The notes below the pieces were generated by a model that had not been told where the DNA came from, searched no databases, and saw only the letters and a list, made by a program, of their open reading frames with translations. A program made the position numbers and the translations under genes. 64,000 bases of DNA from Pseudoscleropodium purum. Its lineage: Eukaryota; Streptophyta; Bryopsida; Hypnales; Brachytheciaceae. The first letter of the stretch is position 1. The number at the start of each line of letters is the position of its first letter. The DNA lies in the NCBI GenBank assembly GCA_963969395.1, contig OZ017796.1, forward strand, positions 34,586,243 through 34,650,242, given 5' to 3'. Below, piece by piece: positions 37,461-52,314 of this stretch.

Positions 37461-38445
37461 TTATAGTGACTTCAAAAATGTTTCATACTTGAAAAAAAAT
37501 GATATACCTAAATTAAGAATTAATATATTAATCAAAATTTCATTTGTGTCGTACAAGTAACACACTTGCTTTTAAAAATAAATGAAAATCTAAAAATTAA
37601 TTTTTGATTTTTAAGATACAAGTACCTTTATTTAGTGGAATGAGAATTCTTCATAGATTTTTTTTGTAAGAATTTACAAAATTTTAAATTAGCACTAAGA
37701 ATCGACATATAACATACTAAAAAAAATATGACTTCAAATCTTCACTTTTCTTATAATTAACCATTAAAAACTCCAAAAACAATGGAAAATATGATTTCCA
37801 AGAAGAACCAGCAACTGAATCATGGAATCAGAGACTCCAAATTCATCACTGAGTTGGAGAAGGGCAAAGTTAACTTCAAAACAAGGTCACATTTTAAAAT
37901 TTATTTGCCAATGTGAAAATTTAGAGTTTAACATTCGAGTGCACCGTTCATTCATAAACCTCAACCTTGGGAACTTGTTGCACCTTGTGTGCAAATTTGA
38001 TTCCCGGCTCATGCCCACATCTTGTTTTTTGTTTTTATTTCCTTGTCAAAATTGCCTTAAGGTGGGAGGTCCATAAATTGACGTAACATTCACTAGCAAA
38101 GAGGAAAGGGCTACCTTCTCTCTGACAAAATGGCACCGAATATTTGGCACCAAGTCAATAGCTAAAAACTATGTGTCACTATTTGTTAGAGTCCAAATTG
38201 GATACAAGATCGTGACTGCTAACTTGGGGTACTTAAATAAACAATTACTTTCATTTAAAACAATGCACAAAATCTATAGACTCGAGGTAAATGTAGGCTC
38301 ATAAAAATTCAATTCAAATAGTACTAAAATTAAAAGGTTTTAACGAAGTAGCTATGAAATTATTATAGAAATCAATGTTAGTGTCCAATTCTCCTCAAAA
38401 TGCATTGTAAGCCATTCATATTGTGAGATCTAAAGTGCAAAGACA

Positions 38446-39035
38446 ATTCTTTATATACCTATGGGATATTAGTTGGTAGAACAAACAATGTGGGATATAT
38501 AAATTACAATTTGTAGTTTCTCAACCACTCATAGTTTAGTCGAACTCAAGCAAAGAATGGTGATTGAAGTAGAATTTCAAACCTCATTGAGGTATAGTAT
38601 AAAAAAAAAATTTCAAAAAATTTTGAACTAAAAAAATTTGGGAAATGAGGTTAAGTTTTTTCCTTCAAGAATCCTTTTGAGATTTAAATCCTTCAATCAA
38701 AAGTAATAGAAAAAATTTGAAGAGGGGTTGGAAGGAATTTTTTTTGACATTTTCAAACATCATCTAAAATTTGTCCATAACTTTTGATTGAAGGATCTAA
38801 ATCTCAAAAAGATTTTTGGAGATGAAATCAATCTCAATTTAACATTTTTTCATAGCTTAGTTTGTTTGAAATTTTTTATTTATACTATGCCTAAATGAGG
38901 TCTAAAATTATACTTCAATCACAATTCCTACTTTTGATTTTAACTATGAGTGTTTGAAAAACTACAAATCCTAATCTATAAATCCCATATGGATTGTTTT
39001 ATCTCCTACCACCCCATAGGTATATAAAGAGCTTC
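38446..39035. mobile_element. Large foldback MITE (about 590 bp)
   Basis: The left half and the reverse complement of the right half align over most of their length. Matching blocks include CTTTATATACCTATGGG, TTTGTAGTTTCTCAACCACTCATAG, a (T/G)GTGATTGAAGTA block, CCTCATTNAGG-TATAGTAT and TTGAGATTTAAATCCTTCAATC. Long arms with almost no loop define a foldback element. No target duplication was resolved. Transcripts of such an element would be hairpin RNAs suited to siRNA production (inference). Confidence 0.75.
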
Positions 39036-42000
39036 TCTCCAAATTTAAAGTTTCAAAATATGTTTTTACAACGGCCAATAAGTAAATTGCTATGGAATGT
39101 TACTCAAAGGATTCTAGCTTGGGATTTTAGGCAAACCATTCTTTTTACAAATCATGTTGATTTGTATATTTGAACCTAGATTTAGCAAAAGAAAATGTAG
39201 CACACCAAAAATCTATTGCCACTATCTTGGTACTACCAACTTAGATTAATGATGTGTGAATGAATTTCGTGGATGACGCTTCCATGGAGGGGAAGGCAAC
39301 CTCCCTGAAGGTTGTTGAATGTTATGGACCATTTAAGAAATGAAACTAAATTTTGGGGAGGTGAAACTTCTTTAAAATATTTTTCAGTAAATTTTTCTTG
39401 AAAGAAATAGAATTGGCATCTAACCCAAGTCATTTCATATTTTTTGGAGCTTTGTGGAATTAGTTATGAAATTTTGAAATTGAAATGGCATAAGTTTTTA
39501 ATATTGTCCACTTCCTTAAATATACATTATTTGTACATTGTTGATGGCTATGAAAAAAAAAACATATACGAATAGTGTACATTTGAAGAGGTGGATGATT
39601 TTAGAGCTTGTATGCTTATAAAACCTCCTACCTTAGATTAGTTATATGCAATGAGGTATAAATCTTCCCAATTTGGAATTGCACAATTCCCAAAGAAGGA
39701 ATCTAGATGATTAGCAATGCATACAAGTTTTACATTATCTTCTACAAAATGCTTGGAGTGTTTTGAGGCTTAGAAAATAGAGAAAATATGGATTCTCTAC
39801 AAGTTTGTTTGATTGTGGCCAATAAGTGCAAATATAGAAAATAAAAAAAAATCATAATTGAATTTTAAAAAACTGAATAATTGAATTTTTTTTTAATTCA
39901 ATATGATGTGGCATCTGAAGCAATCATTTAGTCTCTGATTTATTTAATAAAAAAAAATTCAAATTTTTTTTAATTTTCACTTTTTATTGTTTTTGAATTG
40001 TTGGCTAGAGTCAAATGACCCTACAAAGAGCCCAAATTTTTTCTAATGAATTGCTTCAAAATATTCAAGATTATCCAAAGCAAACTTAAGCTAAAATCTT
40101 TATTTTGTTTTTATTCTATAACAAATTCAACCATAGGATCCTTTATTTAGCATATTCAAGTACATACTTCCAAAATTTACAAACAAAATACAAGTACATA
40201 ACTATATATACTATTTGTCCTATTAGGGGGGATTAAGGTCACCTAAGAAATTAAAGGCACCACAAATATAAAATTTTGTGGATATTAGTACAATGTAGTA
40301 ATATTTCAACTCACTCTAATTCATATCACACAAATTATGGTTATAGAGCAAATTAGTGTATCGAGGATGCAAAAAATTGGGGGGAGAGGTAAATGTGCAA
40401 TTTATAATACTCACCTTTAGAAAACACCATTAAGGCATTAAGTACCCCATTTTCCAAAGAATTTCCTTTTTTCCAAGGTTCATATTATGTGGTCAATTGT
40501 AACTAGGCAAGAAATTGACTAATATGCAATAAATAATTTAGAGTGAGTAAGCCTATACTTGAGAATTTCCTATGTTGGTTAGCTAAAGAATGCCAAACTC
40601 ATAGGAAGCAAGGAGTTGGATGCTCTATATTTCAACTAAATTTGAGTGATAATTATTTCATTATACTTTTCAAAGATGAAATCACATGTCTTCTGTAATT
40701 CATGAAATTTCCAAATTGAGTTTTGATCATTTCAAATCATCATATATTTTGAAGGAAAAATAAATAAAATTCATATCTATTCTACAATTGGTTCAAAAAA
40801 TATAATTTTTTTTCCAAATGTGTAAATTCTAGTAGAAATATTATATTGTAAACAAATTTTTTATAAACCGATGGATTGTGATAATAGGCCTATATTCAAA
40901 TAGCAATACATTTTTTAATTCTTAGAATTTTTTAAGTTTAAAATTGGAATTAATAAAAATTAGAAATTAGACTTAACAAACTTCATTTCATTAGTTGGGC
41001 TCAAATTTGAAAATGATCATTTACTTGACTCAAATTCTAATCAAGTGTAATGAGGTAGGAATTGCCAAACTACACAAAAGGCATCTTTTGTGATTTGTGG
41101 CACACACTTCTTCATTTTTAAAAAAATCCTTAGATACCTTCATGGATTCATTATTTTGAATGTTACAAAAGGAGAATCTTTTGTACCAACCTCCAAAAAC
41201 TACATGAAAACTTCTTGTATTGCATCCTCCAACAAATTTGTTTTGTCATCTAAAAACCACACTAGGGCTCTTTAGTCATTCCATGGTTAAGAATGGATGG
41301 CATGTTAACATCATTTATCCAAGTAGTAGTGTTTCCTTTTGCCATTTTAAAACCTTAAGACCCCTATATTGAAACAAAATTATAATAAGTGATATTTCAA
41401 TAAAAAGTGAGGGTGCAAATTTTGCCATATCATTTGACATCTACAATTAAACTATCATACCACTAAACCATCATTATCTTTCATGATGATGCACCCCCTT
41501 TTTTTTATGAAAATTCAGAGTTGTTGATCTAATAAACAAGAATCCCCCCTCCAATGCCATTAATCTTAAAAAATAAATAATACATATACGGATATTATGG
41601 GATATGAATACAAACTCTGAAATACATATATGAATATAAAAGATAGATATGAATACAAAAAAAAAGATTATATAGGTATGGGATATAGATACATATAGAA
41701 TACATATATAGAATACGGATATGGAAGGCATGTAGAAAATCCCACTAATATATCTTATATCAATTGGTGCCTGGACTGCTCGTCAAAAATACAAATATTT
41801 GTGTAGGGGGGTACTTACCAATTAGGGTCCAAATGAGGTAATAGGAGCCAACTGCCACATAACCAATGCTTTTTTAGAACCATTATTGATTATGTAGCTG
41901 AATCTTGTTCAAATTGGTCCAAAAAAATCATGCTTTATTGATTATAAATGTTATAGTATCATATTTGAATATTTTATAATCTACGATGTCGTTATTTCAT

Positions 42001-43388
42001 CTAAATTAAGTGCAAAACCTCCGAATTAGGTATTGTAATCAATGCTTAATGAAGCATAAAAAGGATGCAAATTATGCTAAATTGAATGTAGAATAGCTAC
42101 TTTAATGATGTCCATGGACAATAAATAGATGATTGAAGCAATAGATGAATGTATAGGGGTTCCAAGACCTAAATGAACAAAGATGAAAATCCAACTTCCA
42201 ACTACAACAATAAGCATTGCAAAGCATGTTGCAATTGACTCCTATTAAGTCAATTGATTCCTTAGTAATATGAATTAACTAATTCACTTTTTTTTTGGGG
42301 GGGGGGGCAAGGTGTGTAGTACAATAAACTATCTATTAAAAAAATAAACAATCATCTAAAATTAATTGGATTGTTCCCTATGAGTAACTATCCACTCAAA
42401 AGACACCATCACTAGGTATAAAGTTAGAATGGTACATATAATATATCTAGAAAGTGAGCACATTAGCACATGAGCATAAGATGAAGCTTTGCTATAATAT
42501 TTAAGTTTAGTACTTTTAAGGCATCACCCCAATTTTGGAGGATACAAGTAGAAACATTGAATAAAGAGTGTGCCTCTATTATTGCTATTAAGTACAACAA
42601 AACATAATTATTATTGGGTGGTTCCAAAAAACACTCATGCTTTTTAGAGGGCACATGTTGTGTATCAATCATGTCATCTTCTATAACATTTAAAGTATGG
42701 GGACAATGGATATGAAATTAAAAGTGAAGATGGATAGATCTTTTTTTGTCATAGGAATTTTTTTGAAGATTTTAAGAAAATCATTTCATAATTAAAAACC
42801 AATTTTGCTAATTTGTCACAATTTTAGTTTTCATGATTTGAAATGCTTTTGAATAATCATAATTATCAGCATAGACTCAAAGAGGCGAGCTTCCAAGAAT
42901 ATATTCATATTATAGGCATGTACTTGTATACAATGCAAAAAAAACTAAAAATAGAAATTTTTGAATCCTCTACATCTAAAGTAGAACTACCCATTACCAC
43001 ATAGATTTGCAATCTCGATATTTTGGAAAAGTTATTTATGAGCTTTTATATTTTCAAAGATTGAATGGTTTGAGAAAAGTGAATTGCAAAAAGAATGAAG
43101 ACATTCTAACAAGAATTGAATTTTTTGAAATTTTTCAAAGCTGAAATGTAAAATTGTAAGTAGACCTTTCTTGAAGCATAGGTTGCAGGTTTTTTTTTTG
43201 GCATGGAGCAATACACCATGTAGGAAATGGGGGACATTCCCTCCAAATTTAATCCATTGTGTCTCTGCCACGATAGTGTAGTCTAGCGACAAATCGCTAG
43301 AAAAAAAACCCCTAGTAGATTGATTTGTTAGCTCCCCAATGCATTGCCATTATGATAATGGATTAGTAAGATTGTGGTAATAGATGTC
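39036..43388. other. AT-rich intergenic DNA
   Basis: No gene is supported. Notable only are a degenerate ATACATATA/ATACGGATAT simple-sequence patch at about 41560-41735 and a poly-G run near 42296. This separates the CACTA/foldback cluster from duplicated block 2. Confidence 0.55.
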
Positions 43389-44494
43389 GTGGACTAGTGA
43401 CGGAAATGGGAAAAACTTGTAGGTGGTAGAATTGGATAAATGGCAGTATTGGGTAGTTCCACCTTCTGTAAAAAAGCTCTCTTGTGTGCAACTTTTAGAT
43501 CATTCCAACTTTCTTTTTAATTAAATTTTATACCCTCATACTTGCCGTCGGTGCGGCTTGTTTTTGTTGTCGACCTGAAGATATTTTGTCGCCCCAGACG
43601 TCAGACTTTGTCTTCAGATCGGTAAACGAGAGACCCCAATTGGTTCAAATCTTGAGTAACTGCCGGCTTTACACTCCTTTTTTTACTTGTATTTGGTTGA
43701 CGGTGTAAAATCCTTGTGAATCGATTTCGTGTTGGGAATGCGGCCTTCAGTGATTCTCCTGAAATTCGGGGTCAGGGCACTCTAAGTCGCTTCCCCTGCA
43801 CCATACCGACCGGGCCAATCCCCGGTCGCTTTGTCTCTTACTGTGTTTACAGTGCCTCGTCTTTTGCCCCGGTAACTTAGTGATTCACGATTGATGAGCC
43901 AGAAGAGGAGGTAATATAGAATTGTCAGAATTCGATTCCACCGGCACAACTAGAGTAAGCAACCCATTTTGGATCACCCCCATTTCCACCATGTAGGCTG
44001 CTCTATTTCCAATCAGTTGTGGTGTACATTACAACTCACAAAGAGTAGGACCAACAGGAGCTACAGAAATGTCCAAGAAGTGTACATTGAAAGCATGCGA
44101 AGGAGGGTATTCCCCTCCAACCGGACGTACAGATATTTGCACCCTTCCCAACTTAGAGCATCCTCAGCCAAGCTACTCTTATGGCTAGTTGCTTTGTACT
44201 TTATCATTTGCAATGAAATCCCGTTTCATTCGTTTAAAAAATAATTGCATTTCATTTCTTTAAAAATAAATTAAAAAAATTAAAAAAATTAAAAAATTCA
44301 CAGTTAAATTGGCAGTTAAATTCAAAAACGTTTCAAGTTGGAGTCAACTTTGTCCTTCTCCGACTCCATGATTCTTGGACATCACATTTTCCCAAGTATT
44401 CTCATTTCTCATTTATGATAGGCAAGGCCGTACTGGATCGCCCGAAGTCCCGCAGCAGGCCGGACGAGACGGATGCAGCTTGAAAACCAAGTTA

Positions 44495-45056
44495 AGGTAA
44501 ACTTGCCTATGAGAAGCAGAATGACTGATCTATTCTATTTGCCATATTCTATTTGCCATTAACAAGAAAAATCAGATTTTTTTCCATACAAAGACAAATG
44601 TGAGAAATGAAGGAAGCAACTAGAATTTTATTTTTTTGACAAAATATGAATATTTTTATGAATTTTTGAAGTTTGTTGTCTAGTTAGCCCAAAAAAGTCT
44701 ATAGACTACCCAAAATTAGTAGAGAAGTGTTTCCATGATGGTCATCTTACCATCCAAAGCAGTCATAACATTCTTTAACATGGTTACAAGATTTCCTAAT
44801 ATGGACATGAGTTAAAGAAATAAAAATAATAACCTTTTACTAACAATTTACACTAGAAAGGTGCTAGTGTTTTATCACAATTAGTAATAACTCCGTAACC
44901 ATATCCCAAGGCTTTGATGACAACTACAAATCAACCTAATGCAATCATAATTCCATTTTTAAGAAAAAGTTTCTCATGGGTTGATAGAAGATTGTAATAG
45001 AAGAGTTCCCTAGGTGTTTGTCATGGATGATTTGCCTATCATAGGTAGGTTTACCT
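44495..45056. mobile_element. TA-target MITE, copy C (562 bp)
   Basis: The duplicate of copy B with the same inverted ends and TA flanks. It was carried here by the segmental duplication and is not an independent insertion. Confidence 0.75.
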
Positions 45057-47165
45057 TATTGGCTTTTCTTCCCATGCCGCTTGCAGCTAGGGTTGTTTAT
45101 TGTACTTCTTGTAGTAAAAGGTCTCTTTTTATTTGTGTCAAAAAAATAAAAAAATAAAAAAAGTTATTATTGCTTCTATTTTTGTACAATTCTTGTAGAA
45201 TAGAATATTCGGGCCAATTTTATGAGATTTTTTTTCAATGGGTTGTATTGATAGTAAGTTCATTTTGTAAAAACTCAAGAATTGTTTTCAATTGAGTGAA
45301 AAAGAACATCATGAAGTATTTTGTTCATCATTCAAAATTCATAGATATTGAAAAAAAAAAGGTGACTTCCATCTCAAAAAGACAAGTGCCATTAATTAAG
45401 TGTTGTTGAAAATGGTTTATGGACTTACTACATGGTAAATGGTGAATTCCATCCTTGATGTGTTCATTAGGAGGTAGACCTTGTAAAGAAGAAATTCTGA
45501 AATATGACGACAAGGTCATTTTGAAGTCAACCATAATTGGGTTTATTACAACAACAAGAAATGATACTTAGGTCAAAACAACATGCCTAAATTGACATGA
45601 CAAATCACATACAATGAAGGTAATTACAAGTAGCCCCAATTGGTAGAATAAATCACTCCATGTCACTAATTTTCTACCAATTACTAATTCTATGCAAAGT
45701 TTTGGATCTCATACCCTCTTTTTAGGGCAACCATACACTATGTTGGAGAAGTGCATTAGTTGGTTAAGAAGTTTTGGCCAAGACATGTTTATTTGAGGCA
45801 ACAAGTGGAATGTTGGAGAAAATGAAAAGACAATAAAATAATGCCAAAAGAAGTCTTGAATAGTTGTAGTATTCTAGACAACTTCACAATTTGAAGTCCA
45901 TTTGACAACTTCACTTGAAAGAAGAAGAGTCTAAAAGCTAGCCAATATTGTTTGAAATAGAGAAAGCCTTCAATTGCATAGCTAAGATATGCCATGATAA
46001 ATGAAATTGGAATTTTCTAAAGGCCAAGTTTCTTATTGGAGGTGAAGCCACCCAAGAAAATTGACCTCTAAAGAAATCCCCTTACAAAAAGTGTTGCCAC
46101 ACCAAATGAATCTTGGTTGTGGTGTAAACCCAATTTAGTAAAGAACAAAACTCTGCCAATTATATTGCTTTATTTTCCTATAATTCTTGATTAGTGTATT
46201 TTCTCCACCACAATGTAAAGCAACCATTAATGGGTTTGCATTACTTAAGTAGGAACACCTAAAAGATCCAAAACGCCCAAACTGTCACTTTTTTAATGTG
46301 GACCATGGCTATTATTAAATTGGTGAAATTCTTACATTTTTCTATTGGCAAGTGAATTTTCTATGCACCAAAGCATCATTTGGATATCATATGCCAAAGT
46401 TATGAAGGGTCAAAGTTTTTTTGGTTTCTTCAAAGCTATAGGACCATATTGATTTAGGAGATGTATATAGCATGAGCATCTCATCAAGTAGCATTTTGAG
46501 ATACATGGTACATTTGAGTGTCCCTATCTTAGCACTAGAAGCAACGACGCTAGCGTGCGAGCATGGAGCGGCGAGCATGAATCTTATGAGCATGCATTTT
46601 TATTTTAGAAATTCAATTTTTTTGGGGTGAATTTTTATTTTTGTTTAATACAAATTTTATATTTATAGATTTTTTACTATTTATAGTTAAAAGGGGCCTA
46701 TAACCGCCTTACCTATGACCGTTTAAAAAAAAATAAATTGCAATATCCACTGCATTTTTTGAAGTGTTAGCTCAAACTAGGGTTATATTATACCCACTGG
46801 AATTAATTGAAACCTTGTGGGTTTCAAACTCGACCCACCATGTTTAAATCTCTTTGACCTCTGGCTACAATATTCCTATTTAATGAAGTGCAATCAAGAT
46901 AAAGAAAATCAACTTCAATGAATACATGGCATATTTCTAATAAAATTGACAAATAAATCTTGAACTTACAAATATAAACATAGTGACTATTTTCATTGAA
47001 TTCATTCCAATGGAATTTGAACTACAAGTGGAAAGAAGAGTTTAGACAAAATGATCACTTTTTGTGAGAAAATGAAATTTTTTTCAATTAATTGAAAATA
47101 TATTCAATCGTATAAAATGGATTCATTTCACAAGCCATTGAAGTACTTACAGATAGCGTCTTCTA

Positions 47166-50100
47166 TTACTCTAATACTGTGATAATTCCCGCTTTTACCA
47201 AAACAAGCTTCAACTCGTTGAAACTATAGCTTGGTGCATGGATAAACTTGTCTTCGTTTATGTCCATTTTGCAGAAGTACCGGAAGAGGTAGTACAAATG
47301 CTTGCAATTTACATACTGTTGCCGACCTCCAATGGCTGAAACCGCCATAGAAGTAAAGTCAGGGCACGTACATGATGGGTACATACCCACAGTGATTCGA
47401 TAAATGTTGAGATTTGGTTCAGCCCTAGTTTGTAGTGAAACAATTGCTCCTAAACCAGGAAATGGTAACAATGTCACTCCCAATATCTCTCCTTTAATGT
47501 TTCCAGCACTCTCCCACTTGTTGCGTTGTTCAATTGTAGGTGCATTTGCAATTCGGTGTATGGTACGGCTATTTCGTACAGTTGGATATACATGTGCGTC
47601 TACTGGATTTGATTCATCATATAGCACACTCTTGAATACATTAGACATACCAAATAGCCGTCGTGGAGACAATATAGGACGCTCTTGAAGTCGAAATCCA
47701 GCATGCTGCAACAATAGGGTCTCCTCTTGGGTAAGATTTGTTCCTGCTAAGATAGGCCATACTTCGGGAACCTCCGGCCACTCTATAACCCACTTGCGTT
47801 TACTTCCTTTGACGCACCGTTCGATGTCATCTGCACAAAACCAAAAGTTTGCCACTACCTCTTTCTTACTTCCGTAATCTATTTTTCTTCCACTATAGGT
47901 TGGAGCGGGAGTTCCCTTGCGACCTTTGGCAATCTTCCCCTTGCATGTCATGTTTGAACCTTTCTGTTGAGCATAACATTTTGCATTTGACTTGTGGCTA
48001 ATCCTTGCAATGTGCCATTTTGATGTATCACAGTCACTTTCAAATGCAACCGTGACATGTGGCGGAGTGTTCACTAGAGGTTTAGGACCTTTATGTCCTG
48101 AAGATTCCATTGACGTTGTTGTGGCACGTGTTCGAACACGAGGTTGGGAAAAGTTGATTTTATCAGGTCTATGTGAGTCACATGCATCATCGATAGGAAT
48201 GTCTAACTTCCTCTTCAAGCTCCCAAAAATCTCTTCTCCTTCGAGATGAGGAATGTGAGTTCCAATACCTTCGGAACCTGGCAATGAATTCAATGCCTCT
48301 GCAATCTTCTTTGGATCACCGCTACGTCTTGCTGCTCTCAATTTCAACTCCCCTTTTGATGGACCAGATCCCAAAGCATATCCCTTCAAGTAAGCTCGAT
48401 AATTTGTCATTTGCATCCATGCCCAAATATTGTCATCACATGTTGCATCAAAGACATTGTTCCCTCTATTACCAGACATTTGAAGCCACTTGTTGTGTAC
48501 GGTTTCTGACAAATTGCATGAAGGCATATCGGCAAGTTCCTCCAAACTTAAATCCTGAAAATGAAGTTGCACAAACATTAGACTTTGCTAATTCAATGTT
48601 TTATACCATCATGAAATCCATCTGAGATATAAATAAACATTTATAAATACATGAATCAAAAGTGAGAGTAGTAAGAAGATCTCAATAATATCCGTGTTTG
48701 GTCAAACGGGATTTTGCAAGATCTTTTCCAGTAAAGTGACTTTTTGAAGCTTAAAATATAAAATGAAAACTTTCAACAAACCCAAACAAAAATTCAAATT
48801 CAAATAACCACTATTCAATATATATTTTATATAGCCTACAAATAAACCTTTTATTTCAAAAGTAGGGATTCTGGGTTTGCACAACAACCTTCAAATTTAC
48901 TTATTATTTATTTCTTAATTTTTTAATTAAATGTTCTTTGAACATGAACCAAAAGTAGAGGTATTGAGGGGGACCCTACATACCCTTGTCGGATCCGACA
49001 GGGGTATAGAAGGTCCCTACCCCTACCCCTACTTTTGGTTCATGGACTGTTTCTTTCCCAATTTTTTGGACGAAAAAATGCTAAAAAAAAATTGGAGATA
49101 TTGAAGTAAACCATGAACCTTATATTCATAATTCCTATCTCATGAGTGTATTTGTAGTCCTTCCTAAAATTCCAATTTCTCATCAATTTGGGACATTCCT
49201 ATGTTTTTTAAAACAAAGATTTAGGAAATTCCATGCATTCAAATCAAATCATAGAAATATTAATTTCAATAGAAAATTGCTTTGAATGCACCAAAAAAAT
49301 TTTAAAACAGATTTGAAAATTTTTATACTCCAATCAAATTGACTTACCAATTGCATGAATCCTCCCCATTGCCTATATCGGAAATGCCAAAAGGCAAGCC
49401 AATGTTCTAAGTGGTGAAGTGCATCTTCTGTTGTTGCTCCCGATGATAACCACCAAGACCGAATTGCCAGGTATTTTGTTTCTGCTTCCTCCATTGATTT
49501 TGCATCTTTGTACTGTTTACAAAGTAAATTGTGTTGTTGCTGAAACGCTTCCTTAATGTACTTCTGCGTGTGCTTCTGGAGAGAAGCACTCCAATGCAAT
49601 AAGCATGTTCTTTCCCTATTCTCCATTTTCTGATCTGCAAAACCACTTCCATATACAATTCGTACGGCATTCCAATTCGCCATAGCGCTATCAGCCATAA
49701 ATCCTTTAAAATTTGGATTTTCAACTCCATGTCGCAACATTACAGTATTCAAGCACTTCCAAAAGAGCAACTGAACCTCAGTATCTTCTGATTGCATATC
49801 ACAGGTTGCAATCGTCATGACCTTCTTGTAATCTGGATCATACACGTGGCAAGCCATTGTCGTCCATTCCTTTACACGCTTGACGTGGTCGAACATCATC
49901 CACGCATTTTGAAGATTTCCTCCGGATTGCATGCGCTGCACCAGGTCCACACCGCTTCCAGGTCCTTCTGTGAGCATCTTGAAGATAAATACCTTCTCTT
50001 TTCCTTGGCCTGGAAAGACACTGTCGTGGATGAATTCGAACTTCGACTCTTTCTTCATAGTCATTATGTTGTCGATGATGCCTCCACGGTTGTTTGAGCG

Positions 50101-51507
50101 AAATGACGATATCACATTTCTAATGTTGGGACTACTCAAGTATTGAAACCGATCCATCACCTCTTCTAGCTCTTCTCCCTTCAACATCACTTTCTCTCCC
50201 TCTCCGTTATGGAACAAATAGGTCGTGAGAAAATCTTTGCTTGCAGAGAGAGCAATGGTTGAGTTTGTGGCAGTAGGAGTTTTTGCCACTTGCTCTGCAA
50301 TGAGTTCACAAATCTTCTCTGCAGAATCTCTATACATGCCTTTTGCTACTGGGTGAGAGTGATCTCCAAGATGAATTGCGGCCCTTGTCATTTTAGGAAT
50401 CTCGCTATAACAGTAGTATATTCTAGCGTCGTATTGCTTTAGACATGTTGGATTCTGTCTACATAGTTTGCAAACTAACGTACAATCCTTGGGAGGCTTG
50501 TCTCCTATTAGAAAAGGGGACACTGTATATCCACTCCACTCCGTCTCATTGTGCTTATTAACTCTCTTTAGATATTCACAATCGAGATTCATACAAACAA
50601 GGTGACCAGTGCAATAGGACTTCCGGAATCTCAATCTGTCGGAGTTGTGAATATTGGTAGTTTGTACCTTGCACCACGCATGTCCATCATAACGTTTGTC
50701 CATCCCCTCCAAATTTCCGGCAGCCGACGAAGATGGCCACGTGCGGCATGGAGGCAACTCAAAGATGACGTTTCCATTGAAGACTGATGGAAGAAACCCA
50801 ACTTCATGGTGCTTGATGGCATTTACATCCATTGTGGACAATTCGTTCCTAGACCGATGCATACTCTTCAAATTCCTCAAGCATTCCATTATGCTCCTCC
50901 GATCAAGTGTAGGTGGATACAACGGAGGACGAGATAACAGAGATTGTATAGGACTATTGCCTTGGATGTCTGAAACTGAATGATTACTATCACGACTACC
51001 AAGAGCGTTTTTGACACATTGCGGTTTTTTACGGACACTCAAGTTAGGTGACTGTCCTTCCGAATCACTTGACAACTCGATAATAGGGTCCAATTTCTCA
51101 ATCTTTACAGCACGTAGAAAAGTACTTGAACTAGGAATTGGAAGTTCCTGTCGAAGAGGGCTAGGAGAAACTACGTTTGTGACATATGGCATATCCACTA
51201 TTGAATTATCGGACTGGCGGCTAACCATCTCTGTAGATGCATTTAGAATAGCCATAGGAAGACCGTATGCTCTATAGTTTCCTATAGGGAGGAACCAACA
51301 AACTCCATCCTTGTCTTCACTCTTCTCAATAGGAACAAATTCTATGCTTTTACCACATTCAGACTTCCTCTCTTCTTCTATATAGATAGAGGACTCATCA
51401 AATCTGAAACGTACATGTAGAAGATGATTGGATACTCTAGCCAGATTGCCATTCGCCAAAGGAAACACAAGCGGAACTACATGACCGTCTACTCTAATGC
51501 AAGCCAT
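47166..51507 (-). CDS. MULE-family transposase with SWIM zinc finger, copy 2
   Basis: Exon 1 is 51507-49348 and exon 2 is 48554-47166, with the same structure and about 1182 aa as copy 1. All recognised motifs are intact: the N-terminal zinc-binding cysteines and HSH, the two core aspartates, LLHW, and the SWIM CTC...CKH. Differences from copy 1 include Pro to Ala in LLHWSASLQKH, Arg to His in GIGTHIP and Lys to Glu in SFNELK. This is the transposase of the complete element, so if expressed it could act on that element's ends and on the single left end left in copy 1. Confidence 0.88.
48943..49044. repeat. 102-bp foldback element, copy in block 2
   Basis: The duplicate of the hairpin at 30089-30190, with the same arms and the same TGTCGGATCCGACA core, again within the transposase intron. 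Confidence 0.8.
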
Positions 51508-52314
51508 GGTGATAAAGCAACACTGCAAAACAACGGAATGAAAAGCCAAGGATACATCAACTTCAACTATAGAAGACAGAAGCATGTGAAGTATGTCAAT
51601 ATAGTCCACAGAAATTATGTAGTTTCAATTCAACCTATGGTATTCTAGAAGTATCCATTCATAAGAGAACTTTGATAGTATATGTACAAACTATTTACAC
51701 AAAGATGTCATTTAGTTCCTTCATTACTGCTTTCATGTGAGTTACAAGAAATAAATGAGTTGAGAGAAATAAATGAGTTCAAGCGGCTTTGGCAAGAGAT
51801 TGATTTAAAGTAAACAAAAATCAATGAGTCAAGGCGACTTTGGCAAGAGCTTCATTTCAAGAAAATGAAATTTATGTATTGAGGCGGCTCTGAAAAACGC
51901 GTTCAAGAAGATACTCATTAAATCTTGCCAGTTTTATACTCCAGAGTGAAGATAGACAATGAAAGGGGTGTCAGAATAAAAGACGGCTCATAAAATCTTA
52001 GGACAACTATTTAGAATTTGAAATTTGCAAGGCGGCGCTTCTCATAGGTCTATCTATTGAGGCACTCGGGAAGGACTAACCTACTTGGTTGTTTTGAATA
52101 AATAGTCTCCATGTTTCTTCATTCATGTCTTTCCAATACTACCTTCAACATAGTTCTGTACTTCTCATAGTGTGAGACTTCTAAAGTTTATATATTGATC
52201 CTTATGCTTGTAGACTGTGAGAGCTTTGCAGACATAGTTCCAGACCTTAGAAACAAACGGAAGAGACATATTTCATTGTATTTCTCATCACGCAAGGCAC
52301 TTAGAAGATCTAGA

